A DNA stretch of 26,541 bases from Cladosporium sp. IMV 00045. Its lineage: Eukaryota; Ascomycota; Dothideomycetes; Cladosporiales; Cladosporiaceae. Location: NCBI GenBank assembly GCA_001931905.2, contig MSJI02000814.1, positions 4,603-31,143 on the forward strand, read 5' to 3'. Shown in pieces: positions 9,336 through 18,299 of this stretch. Below the pieces are notes generated by a model. That model saw only the letters and a list, made by a program, of their open reading frames with translations, did no database searches and was not told where the DNA came from. A program made the translations under genes and the position numbers. The number at the start of each line of letters is the position of its first letter. The first letter of the stretch is position 1.

Positions 9336-11600
9336 CTAGTAAATGCTTATCGACCCTATCGTGGGCATTGCGGATTATAGAAGGCTGAACGTAGCATCCA
9401 CAACGTTAATTAAGCTAGACTTAAACTAGATTCTAGGATGAACTAGATACCCGACATAACTGGAATGTAATTCCATGGCCGGAAAAGTAGATACTTGAGG
9501 AAGACGAAGATAGTTTGCGGGTTGCACCGCCAATGACTAATTCCTAAATCGTGTTATCAATCTTGTATCAATTATTCCTGATTCATGACTCCTGGCTCTC
9601 TACTCCTAATGCTCAACTCAATTGTAGCTATGCATGTCAAACTAAACTTGGCTTCAAAATTTCTAGTGATATTCCTCAAAGCTTTTATTCCAGTATATGC
9701 TTATCTGTTCAGACTCAGAAGTGACTGGATCTTGATGTTGAGCTCATGACTGTACTGTTATCGTTATCATCCCTCACAGCTAAGCAGTGTTTTTCACCAA
9801 GTCGCACAGCTGGACTCAAGCCAAAAGCCCAGAATCTAGACCCTGGATTCCAGGATACAGACCCTGCTTTCTGAGGCTGAGACAGGAACCTGTTGATCCC
9901 GTTAGCGGCTTGGAGGTCACATTCCTGGAACATGGATGGCTTGATTACCTTCCCAATACTAAAAATGCAGGTCTGTTCGGCTGCAGCGCAGAATGGTAAG
10001 GCCTAAGCGCTGGCGTTCGACTAACCTCGAACATATTCACGACCCATGATGTCAATCGTACACCTACAAGCATCTTGAAATAGCGTCTCACAAATGGGCT
10101 GCGGGACGCTGGAAGGAGAGACTCGATCGGTATGATGAGTGGCTAATGGCTATGCATGTGCATCTGCGCGGGTTGGAGGCACCACTGGTCGCAAGGTGCA
10201 AGACGTCTCGGATGGGGCTTATCTCGTCACGTGTTTTGATGTTTAACTAACCTACGAAGCATTAAACTGGCGACAAGAGAACAGACTCGCATCGGGACAA
10301 GGCTACTGGAATACTACCAAGCGCTAAAAGCCTTCGGCTTGCACAAGACCTCGGGTTCAATTGTGCATGATCAGGATCATCCAACTTGATGACAATATGG
10401 TATCCCAAGGCCTTCATCATTGTATTCCTACTGTCAAGTCCAGGCATGACTTGCATGACTCTCAAGGCACAATACTATGCGAAGATAGCACAGCATATGC
10501 GGCAAACCCTGCGCAATTGACCATATATCACGGAAGTTGAAGCAGACTCAACATATGCAGTATTCGACTCCTGGTTTACAACAGACACTAGCTACTATAT
10601 AGTACGTTCTTGCACATGTTGTGTGTCCATGGTCGCTGGATGTTACTCGTAGAATTATTTTATCATAAACGAGTGCGTCTCCCAGGATCTCTAAAACGAA
10701 CGCTAGGGGCGGCCGAGATTGACAAGTCATAAGTAAAAGGCGAGGAAATTGAACCGAGAGTTCGGGGTGCGACCATCATAATGAGAACGGAAGAATGCTT
10801 GCTATTCATATGTTTACCACGCAGGCTTCGAGATAGTCACACTAAGCATCCCCGTGCATGGGACCTAGCTCAAGGATATCCTTGTCACTATCGCTTCCAC
10901 CGTGAAACTGGAAAGACATCCCCCATTTCCATTATTAAGAAACATGCCAGTACCATATCGGTCGTGTTCTGCAAAGCGGCAACTGCTCTCCCTGCCCGGG
11001 CTAGACCTTTCCACTATCAGGCGGCGCTACCCAACAAGATCAGATCATTACTCCATTGACGGGCTGCCTCGCCTCCCTGTATCTTTGAGGCTCTCAATGG
11101 AGGGCCCTTGATTGGCCGCATCAATTTCGGAGTGGCGGTATCCGTAGACCGGCTTCTTCAATCTAGATGCATTCGAGAACTACATACCTAGTGCAAACGC
11201 GGGGATTCTAAAGCATACTTTAGCTTCCGCTATATGCAACCGGAAGACCTTGCTGCAAGATAGCAGGCGCGTCGGGCGAGCGAATGATGAAGCAGGACAA
11301 GTAGCGCCTCGCCTCATCCTTCACTATTGAGCTGCATCTATCTCTGCTCATGGAAATCGATCGCCCAATGCGTTTCTTGTTCGGCGCTCGGCATTCTGTG
11401 CCGAGAAGCTGCAAGTGTCATTTTGCTGAGCAGTTGATCATCTACTATATATTGCATCTTCCATGTTGATCTCTTTTGCCACAGAAGGCCTGCATCTTCC
11501 GTTTAGTTTCTTCCAGCAAACTTAGCCTTGCATCTCCACTCCTTGCTAAACACTCGTACTCGTTTAGTCCGGGACTTGAGCGCTCTAAGCGTGGGCGAAC

Positions 11601-11615
11601 ATGAAGGATGCCTAA
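11601..11615 (+). promoter_or_regulatory. Four-codon upstream ORF overlapping the TF1 start
   Basis: ATG AAG GAT GCC TAA begins 7 nt before the TF1 start codon (11608) in another frame and ends inside TF1. If it lies in the mRNA it would compete for initiation, with reinitiation or leaky scanning needed to reach TF1. Confidence 0.35.
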
Positions 11616-13950
11616 ACGCGACCGCATTGCCCTTGCGGCCTGTGAGCCCTGCAGGAAACGGAAAACCAAGGTGAGCCTTGTCTGTACATCCTCTTTCAAC
11701 GTGTGCGAAAAAGCTCAAACTGAGTAGTGCGAAGGCGCGATACCTTTATGCGGTTCCTGTCGAGTCAAGCGAACACAATATGCATACATATCCGATCCCA
11801 GCATGTCGAGATTCGCCTCCCTCAAATCCGAGTACGAGCGACTGAAGCTGAACTACGGCAGTCTTTCGGCAATCTATGAACGACTCAAACATGGAAGCGT
11901 TTCGGAAGCTTCGAGACTCTTAGAGCGGATCAGAAGGGAGGATGAGATACCTGGCTTGGCTACCGACAAATTTGCCGCCGAAAGGCCCGAGAACGATCTT
12001 CCTATGGCAAGTTTTGACATGGGGTCAGGACATGGACAAGAGGAACCTCAAGCTGGCCTCTATGCTCGGCTGGGACGAGCAACCTCATCACGCCCAAAGC
12101 CGCCTCCAGAGGTTGATGGCATGCCGCAATGGAGAGGACCAATTGATCCGAATTTGACTGAAAAGTCAGAGAGACACAGTGGCTCGTCGGTTTCGCCGAG
12201 TATGTCTCAACATCTGAGCCTTAATAATCCTCAGACAAACGAATATCGCCAGGAAGATCGCGGCTCAAACATTAGCATGCTGCACAGGGTTTTACTCTGG
12301 CCCAAAGTTGTTTCTCAGTTTGGGAAATCAGAACTTGCAGCAGCTGCTAGATTAGACCTGCAGTACATTGCCAAATTGGGTTCCCCTTGGCTACTCCAGA
12401 AGAAGACACCAAAGCACTGGAATAAATTACCTTGTAACATTGGTCTCCCCTCGTCGACTTCATACACCGGATCCGTTGCTTTTCCAAGCCTGACGGTGCA
12501 ACAAGTGAATGAACTCTCTTCAGCCTATTTTAGATCTTTCAACGTGCTTTTACCTTTGCTCGACATGGATCTGTTCATGGACAAAATCGTGTCGAGGCTC
12601 CTCCAGGATGGGTATAGAAACGACGACCCCGAGAGCGTGCTTGCGCTACTTGTTTTTGCTCTCGGCCAACTAGCTATTGAGGGAAGCACTGGAAAGCCTA
12701 CTAATTCAGGCAACATCAGCAGCTTCCGTGGTGGCACGAGTGAGAAGCCTCCAGGGATCAGCCTGTTTAACGAAGCGAGGCGGCGAATAGGGATGGTCAG
12801 TACCCAGCCTTGCCTCGAAAATGTGCAGATTATGCTACTGCAAGCGACGTATTTTGAATCAGGTGCACGCCACCTCAACTTCTGGGGTTCAACCAGTGCG
12901 GCATCATCTGCATGCATATGTCTCATTAAGAGCCAACAGATCGACTGGACTTCTCGATATGGCGACTCCGTCAAGCGAGCTTATTGGATATGCGTTCTTC
13001 AAGAAAGGCTTTTTGACCTCGACTTTCGAGTAGCATCGAGTGGTATAGAAAGTTTGGAAGACCAAATTCCATTACCGCATTTCCACGAAAAAGTACGAAC
13101 AGAAGGATCGCCTGGCTGGTCTCCATCGGGTACTCATGGCCTCTTTACTATGGAAGAACACGATGACTCCGCGTTTTACTTCTCTGCAATGATCACACTA
13201 AGCCGTATCTTACGAAGGGCGAACGATATCCTTCATTGTAATGAGCCCGACTTGGCTGAAAGCGAGCCGCTGTGGCAAGAATCCGACACGCTTAACGATG
13301 CTCCAAGACACCTTTTATACCCGGAAGCCTACGGCGGACCGCCAGGGAAGCTAACCTCGGAACTACTTCAACAGCTTGATGCTTGGCGTGATGCGCTACC
13401 GCAGCCGCTCCAATGGAGTGACGACCACAGATTCGAGTTCCTCAAAGTTGAGCCGCTAACAAAGGCCCTTCGCTCCAGCTTTTTCAGCTCACTACGGAAC
13501 ATTGGACCTGGCCAGCCTGACCATAACGTGGATATTGCGGTCGCGCAGCTCCGTACTCGCTTCTACCACGCTCGATTCCTGATTTGTCAACCTTTTATCT
13601 ACAAGGCTCTACACTCACCCAATCTCATGACTGTAGACGACCGCACCAAGTGTGCCTTTGCTATCGACGCTGCCCGTCTCTGGCCGCTCTCTCTGGCGCC
13701 ACCCAAAAACAAGAAGCATCTTATTCCGCACTTGTTCTCTTGGACACAGAACTTCTTGGCAATGACAGTTGTTCTCCGGATGTGCCAAGTATCTGATTAT
13801 CTAAGTGAAGTCTGTAAAGAACGGGGCACGAGCGAACGGGATATTGAGAGTGCTATCAACGCCATGAATCAATGGCTTGAGGATGTGAGGCAAGTAGATG
13901 GGGTTGCGGATTGGAGCATAAGCGTTGTGGGACCGGCTTTCTCTGTCTAG
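11608..13950 (+). CDS. Zn(II)2Cys6 transcription factor TF1 (761 aa), sixth Cys replaced
   Basis: Exons 11608-11670 and 11728-13950 are joined over a 57-nt GTGAGC...TAG intron in phase 0. The start MPKRDRIALAACEPC matches paralogue TF2 residue for residue in spacing. The zinc cluster has Cys12, 15, 22, 29 and 32, but position 39, the sixth ligand, is Tyr (codon TAT at 11779-11781). A basic stretch and a helical linker follow (YERLKHGSVSEASRLLERIR). A long middle-homology region starts near residue 205: HRVLLWP, GSPWLL, GLPSS, FNEARRRIG, VKRAYWICVL and PLPHFHE. The C-terminus contains FYHARFLICQPFIYKALH and HLFSWTQNFL. It should be a nuclear regulator of unknown targets. The rest of the frame is intact, so the Tyr change is the only visible lesion. 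DNA binding is probably weakened (inference). Confidence 0.85.
11671..11727 (+). other. TF1 intron immediately before zinc-ligand Cys3
   Basis: GTGAGC donor, GAGTAG acceptor, 57 nt, phase 0. It falls directly before the third zinc-binding cysteine, as in the four other zinc-cluster genes of this window. Confidence 0.8.
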
Positions 13951-14673
13951 GACATAATTTAGCAAGATGTGATGGTCAATAACTCATACAATGAAGTTGA
14001 GACTTGTTGCGCGGTTTAACGTTACTCACATAGGGGAACAGCTGTGAATCATTGAGGTGGACTCAAGAATCTGCGATGAAGACGTTGTGATCGGGCTAAT
14101 TCTGAAATGAAGGGTGTTGTTCATTGTATCATAACAGCAGCCCTATAAATCGTGCGGCAGGCTTAGAACGTACGCTAATTTAGTTCAGAGCACCATGCCG
14201 GGGGGCACTCCTGCTCGTACTGTATCACGTGCCTAGCAGTAATCCTACACTAGTAAAGTTAACATCAACATCTCCCCTTTACATCGCTGCTGTTGGAAAA
14301 GTAAGCTGCCAGATGCAGTTTCGGTCATCTCATCCTTATGCATTAAGAAGCACTTTTTGGCTGTATGAAAACAGTCACCTTCAATCCAGCCAAAGATCTA
14401 TCGAGTTACGTCGTCGATCAAATGTAGTAATAATCAGTACGTCATGTGCACTCATCACATCTTTGCTGGATGGACATATAACATTGCGTTCGAAGATCTA
14501 GAAGCAGAAGAGTTATGACCATCGGCAATAATCCTCCGCCAAGGTTTAAATGACAGTATGGAAGCTTCGAGATGTCCTCCGCCGCGCAGTTACAGGTTTC
14601 AAATGACACAGCATGGTACAGGAGTACAAGATTCGTCCTAGTGCAAACAGATCTCAAATATCTGCGTTTCTTT
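13951..14673. other. Intergenic between TF1 and short regulator S1 (convergent 3' ends)
   Basis: No convincing gene. The minus-strand frame at 14442-14783 overlaps the 3' end of S1 and is best explained as read-through past a splice donor. No poly(A) signal is obvious. Confidence 0.35.
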
Positions 14674-14773
14674 TTCAATGATCGGTCGGCGTCCACGAGC
14701 GGAGCTGCGCACAGGATGAGTACGAGAAAAAAATGAAAGGATTCCGGTCGTGTGTAATGCACCATCAAGTGCG

Positions 14774-15469
14774 TTACACACAAGAAACACTCACAGAAGG
14801 ATCAATCCGGAGCTCTCTGTAGGCACTCTGCTCTGTGACATCGGCAGTGATAGGTATACCAGCAAAGTCGGTACTTTTGTCTTCTCTCATCATGCTGGTT
14901 TCGGTATTCTGTTGGTTTGATTGTTCCACCTGACGTGTGGTGCTTGTTGCTGCCGAGAAAGAGCGAGCCATTCGAACTGCTATAGAGACGTTTCCGACGG
15001 TTCGGAGCAGCATAAGCACCTCCGAAGCTTGTCGGGCTGGTAAATGACGCAGGAGAGTGAGTATTTCGTGCTCTTGAGCATTCCGGGACCGCAGGGCTTC
15101 GTATTCTCGTTTTAGAGCTGTGAAGAGCCTCTCGCCTGGCTCACGGGTGTAGTGACATTCACGTGCAAGCCGTTGACATGCCTCGCAGACTGGGCGTTGG
15201 CCCATACACTTCATTGATTCAGCATGCATCTTATAGGAAACCAGTCCGAACGCCTTCCTTGCAAGCAGATATACCCAGGATTCCGCAGGCTGACATAATA
15301 TGTACTCAGCCAGGTCGTCACCTACCTTGCATTTTCGGCGACGGCATTCTTCGCAAGCAGTCGTGATTTGCTCTCGCTTTGCTACATGAAGGCCACCAGA
15401 GGTCTGAATGCTCGATCTAGGTGCTTTGCGCATTGGCTGCTTGTGACTTCGCGTCTGTTCGGTGGGCAT
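14774..15469 (-). CDS. Short Zn(II)2Cys6 protein S1, DNA-binding domain only (192 aa spliced)
   Basis: The start ATG is at 15469. Exon 1 is 15469-15326 (48 codons) and exon 2 is 15208-14774. The intron is 117 nt with a GTAGGT donor. The zinc cluster has all six cysteines: 39, 42, 49, 56, 59 and 66 (ACEECRRRKCK, then CMGQRPVCEAC and ECHY). A helical linker follows, LKREYEALRSRN and then EVLMLLRTVGNVSIAVRMA, matching the linkers of TF1 and TF2. The middle-homology region is absent. The intron length is a multiple of three and has no stop, so an unspliced form would be a 231-aa protein with 39 extra residues inside the zinc cluster. A strong GTGAGT donor at 14794 could splice to an acceptor ending at 14705 and add nine residues before a stop at 14675; either way the protein stays short. 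It could be a dominant-negative regulator or a truncated relic. Confidence 0.7.
   Translation of the reverse strand: MPTEQTRSHKQPMRKAPRSSIQTSGGLHVAKREQITTACEECRRRKCKVGDDLAEYILCQPAESWVYLLARKAFGLVSYKMHAESMKCMGQRPVCEACQRLARECHYTREPGERLFTALKREYEALRSRNAQEHEILTLLRHLPARQASEVLMLLRTVGNVSIAVRMARSFSAATSTTRQVEQSNQQNTETSMMREDKSTDFAGIPITADVTEQSAYRELRIDPSVSVSCV
15209..15325 (-). other. S1 intron, in frame and stop-free (117 nt)
   Basis: GTAGGT donor and ATGAAG acceptor, with TGCTGAAT as a possible branch site. It lies immediately before zinc-ligand Cys3 in phase 0. It is longer than the other introns here and stays open in the gene's frame. Confidence 0.65.
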
Positions 15470-15537
15470 GTCGAAAAGTGTCTCCTCTGAAGCTTCGATG
15501 GAATGATCTGTCTGAATAATGGAGTAGCTGTGTCATC

Positions 15538-15888
15538 CTACCAATACTGTCCAGGCTTTGTCGCAACATCGCGACCGCTGAGACGCTGCGGCACAACAAT
15601 CATGCTGTCGGTATGTCTTGGCAGCGCGGAGCTGTCCGACTGGACTAAGTGTAACTCCATGCGTAAGATCGGTAGTTCTATTTTGCCTTCGAGTTTCACA
15701 GTTATGATCCTGATCTCCATTCCTGTACGGTGAGAATTATTCATGACCACAGGGATCAACAAGAAAGGGAGGAGAAGACGATATCCCTTGACGTCATCTT
15801 CGTGGGCTAGCGGGATCTCGCGCTGAAATGCGGGCAGGGAAGAGATTGGCTTCTGGGCTACTGGTCGTTCATGCGATACACGTAACAT
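15538..15888 (-). CDS. Possible 116-aa ORF in the divergent S1/S2 promoter
   Basis: An ATG at 15888 opens a frame with a hydrophobic stretch (YRLLLPFLLIPVVM, about residues 37-50) and a strand-like segment (MEIRIITVKLEGKIELPIL). It has no recognised domain. It occupies most of the 647-bp gap between the divergent S1 (minus) and S2 (plus) starts, so it may be chance within promoter DNA or transcribed leader of S1. Confidence 0.2.
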   Translation of the reverse strand: MLRVSHERPVAQKPISSLPAFQREIPLAHEDDVKGYRLLLPFLLIPVVMNNSHRTGMEIRIITVKLEGKIELPILRMELHLVQSDSSALPRHTDSMIVVPQRLSGRDVATKPGQYW

Positions 15889-16116
15889 TACCCGGCTTGA
15901 GGCGCTCAACACAAACCTGCTGGAGACTTGCCATGGCTGCACCTAGTTCAATGGCGCACTGTGGATGATCCGCGAAAGAGCATGCACGCTACCCCCTTCC
16001 ACTGGCCTAAATATCTTGGCGATCGCTGCATTAAGCTTCACATGTGGAGGGTCGGTGTCGCAATACTTCACTGCTCGAAGAAAATAATATCCTTTCTATC
16101 GGGTCGTATCAAGGCA

Positions 16117-16633
16117 ATGGAAGAACGACCAGTACTAAAGACTCTTGCACCGAATAAGTCTGCTGCTCAATTGTCGCAACCCAGCCCACGAACAGATTAC
16201 CCGGGTCCACGGCCTCAGGATCCGTTGAAACTGCCGGTGCTGCGGCGGAAGAGGACCCAGGTAGCAATCGCGTGTGCTACTTGCCGAAGAAAGAAAGCCA
16301 AGGTAAATCGAGCTCTGATTCAGGAAAAGACAGAACTGAAGAAGTCACAGAGAGAGAAAGCTCACATTGTGACAGTGCGACGGCCAGCGGCCTTCCTGCA
16401 AGAATTGCGCGAAGAAAGACGTCCCCTGCGAATACGACGTCGACCCGGACACAACGCGTTTAACATCCACCCTCCGAAAGCATGAGGCTCTTCAAGCCGA
16501 AGTCGAACAACTGCACAAGCTTATTGAACACATCCGCCGCAGTTCCGACATTGAAGCCAACGAAGTGTTCCGAAAGATCCGGGCATCTGAAGACCCGTTC
16601 GATGTTCTGAAAGAGTGTAATGCCTCTTTTTGA
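16117..16633 (+). CDS. Short Zn(II)2Cys6 protein S2, DNA-binding domain only (147 aa)
   Basis: Exons 16117-16302 and 16376-16633 join in phase 0 across a 73-nt intron (GTAAAT donor, GTGACAG acceptor). The N-terminal 45 residues are Pro/Lys rich. The zinc cluster is complete: Cys53, 56, 63, 70, 73 and 80 (ACATCRRKKAK, then CDGQRPSCKNC and CEYD). A coiled-coil-prone helix follows (LRKHEALQAEVEQLHKLI). The linker motif VFRKIRASEDPFDVL aligns with LERIRREDEI of TF1 and VRRIKSGDEM of TF2. The protein then stops, with no middle-homology region. It lies head to head with S1 and converges with S3. The start at 16117 is the last in-frame ATG before the basic region; the open frame extends upstream to about 15928. 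It is intact as a mini-regulator; whether it is expressed is unknown. Confidence 0.72.
16303..16375 (+). other. S2 intron immediately before zinc-ligand Cys3
   Basis: GTAAAT donor, GTGACAG acceptor, 73 nt, phase 0. Splicing is needed to bring in cysteines 3 to 6. Unspliced translation would run on in frame to a stop at 16485 without the second half of the cluster. Confidence 0.75.
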
Positions 16634-16856
16634 AGCTCACTATGCTCATGGAACTCAACTCCAGGCTGCTCTGAGCAGCACAAGTCTCATAACAGCCATG
16701 TCCTTGTTGAGCGACCGTGCACTGGAAATGAGAACACTTGCGAAGCTTGCGTCTGCCTCATTTCTATCTAGGCCGTCCCTCCTAGAGTGTGTTGTACTTC
16801 GACCGTAAATGGGCATTAGCATATACTGCGAGGCTTGCGGAGGATACACTCCGCTG

Positions 16857-16888
<32 letters not shown>

Positions 16889-17027
16889 CCCCTTTGCATT
16901 GATGCGGAGTATGGACTGAGCTAGTCCTGCGAGTCATCCCTCGTGGTCTCAATCTTTTGTTCACTTGTTCTACTATGGTCAGAGAAGCTTCTGATCTAAC
17001 GATTGCCATGAAGCACACTTACACGCT
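16634..17027. other. Spacer between convergent S2 and S3, with a poly(T) tract
   Basis: There is no convincing gene. It contains a 31-T run at 16858-16888. A minus frame at 16782-17018 has a poly-Lys stretch that is simply the translated A-run. The region probably holds both 3' ends. Confidence 0.4.
16858..16888. repeat. Homopolymer of 31 T, flanked by a 7-bp inverted repeat
   Basis: The T-run (A-run on minus) is bracketed by ACTCCGC (16848-16854) and GCGGAGT (16904-16910). It could be a simple-sequence expansion or the tail of a retroposed copy on the minus strand. Confidence 0.8.
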
Positions 17028-17459
17028 TCACCCTTGGTTCATGGCGCTGGCCAATTCACTAACATCTTCCCCCATTCGCAGCCGCGCTAGAAGTTCGGCA
17101 GCATCCATGTCTGAGCCGTTTCTTAAAGCATGGATTATATCTTCCAGAACAGTCAGTTGCCTGCGGGTAGAGTGCAACTGCGCCATAATAGCTTGTTGCT
17201 TCGTGAACCCTTCTTCACTATCGTACTCGCAAGCTATGCCTCGCTTGGCGCATCGGGTGCACGCTGGCCGTTCGCCTGTGCACTAAACGCCAAAAAGATT
17301 AGCTTATATCCGTCATCATAACCCTTGAATGTCGGGGTGATGCAATCGAACCTTAGATTTGCTGCGGCGACATTGTGAGCAGGCCGACATTGTCATATGT
17401 CCTTTCCTGGGACCAGAGCGTGTATGTACGTGGGCATTTTGCGCTTGTTGAGATATCAT
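17028..17459 (-). CDS. Short Zn(II)2Cys6 protein S3, DNA-binding domain only (120 aa)
   Basis: Exon 1 is 17459-17352 (36 codons from ATG). Exon 2 is 17282-17028. The 69-nt intron has a weak donor (GTTCGA), a GCTAAT branch and a TTTAG acceptor, in phase 0. The zinc cluster is complete: Cys27, 30, 37, 44, 47 and 54 (ACSQCRRSKSK, then CTGERPACTRC and ACEYD). A helix follows (LHSTRRQLTVLEDIIHAL) and the family linker ELLARLRMGEDVSELASAM. The stop comes just after it, at nearly the same place as in S2. An in-frame ATG at 17567 would add 36 residues. The poor donor is the main sign of possible decay. Without splicing the frame stops at 17316, giving only half a zinc cluster. Confidence 0.65.
17283..17351 (-). 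other. S3 intron immediately before zinc-ligand Cys3
   Basis: Donor GTTCGA (weak), branch GCTAAT, acceptor TTTAG; 69 nt, phase 0, at the same position as in the other four zinc-cluster genes. Confidence 0.65.
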
Positions 17460-18299
17460 CGATACAGCTATGGTCTCGGACGTAGGGAGGCGACAGCAAA
17501 AGCCCATTCCAACAAGGTGTCGAAGTGCAGAGCCTAAGGAAAGGCTTAGGTAAAGGGACGTCTTCATCAAATATCCTGCCAGAGTTAGGCCTGCCAGGCC
17601 TTACAATTAGATGCGCCTCATGTTTCACTCGCACTGGGGATCGAAGCGAGAATATCAGGCGAACGTCAGGCACGCTTCGGGATCATCGCCTGTCTGTCGT
17701 GGGAAGCGGCATCTAGATTTTCCGATACAAAGGAACAGAGCGAATAGTGAGCAAATGAAAGATAGATCGGCACTCGTGCGCCTCGAATCAATGAACAACA
17801 AGCATGACCATGATAGTGATAGCACAGGGGGCTGTGTGCTACTCAGCCGTGTGCTGCAAAGCATCACCGCTCAACCGCAGATGGACATCTAAAACCCTGT
17901 CGAAATCACGGGGGCATTGTCAGATCCAGGTCAAGACTTGTATGAGAGCTACAAATCGCATGCATTATTTCTGCATCGCGGCACGGCATATGGCATGCCG
18001 TAGTGTCCCTGGAAGCTCAATGCATTTCCCCGCACGACTTCGGCTGTTGAGCGGCTGGAAGCATGAAGAGCTTTGAGACCCTGGGTTGCGGCAGACGGAC
18101 CGCGGGCAAGCTAACGTTAGTACCGCAATGTCAAGCTGTCCGAGCGAATCAACAAGTTAGCATTCCTCATCGCGACATCGCGGTTGTCCAGCATATGCCC
18201 AAGTCAGCGGGCCCGAAGGCTGATCCTATAGAAGGACCACTCCGGAGCTTGTTTATGCTCCGCATCCTCCAAAAACGGTCCCTAACCGCCTAAGTTAAC
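17460..18299. other. Region upstream of S3; no supported gene
   Basis: It probably holds the S3 promoter. Short frames exist on both strands (17611-17892, 17804-18076 and 18063-18293 on plus). On minus, near 17940-18110, a stretch reads like protein (QGLKALHASSRSTAEVV) but has no start or domain I can name. Composition is ordinary up to the sharp change near 18300. Confidence 0.3.

Larger units (their letters stand above)
7717..11600. other. Gene-poor region of about 3.9 kb with decayed repeats
   Basis: No frame here is convincing. The longest are 7899-8252 and 8289-8561 on plus and 8249-8554 on minus, the last with a hydrophobic patch. A diverged duplicated segment occurs at about 8829-8890 and 9270-9335. 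From about 9000 to 9720 the DNA is AT-rich with many TA steps and stop codons, as in a RIP-degraded repeat. From 9720 to 11600 base composition is ordinary, with short frames only (for example 10781-11059). The end of this region is the promoter of the regulator TF1. Confidence 0.4.

Noticed and set aside
12525..12974. Minus-strand 149-aa frame inside TF1
   Set aside because: It is a shadow of the well-supported TF1 coding strand.
16782..17018. Minus-strand frame with a poly-Lys stretch
   Set aside because: The Lys run is the translated poly(A) tract; the rest has no recognisable features.
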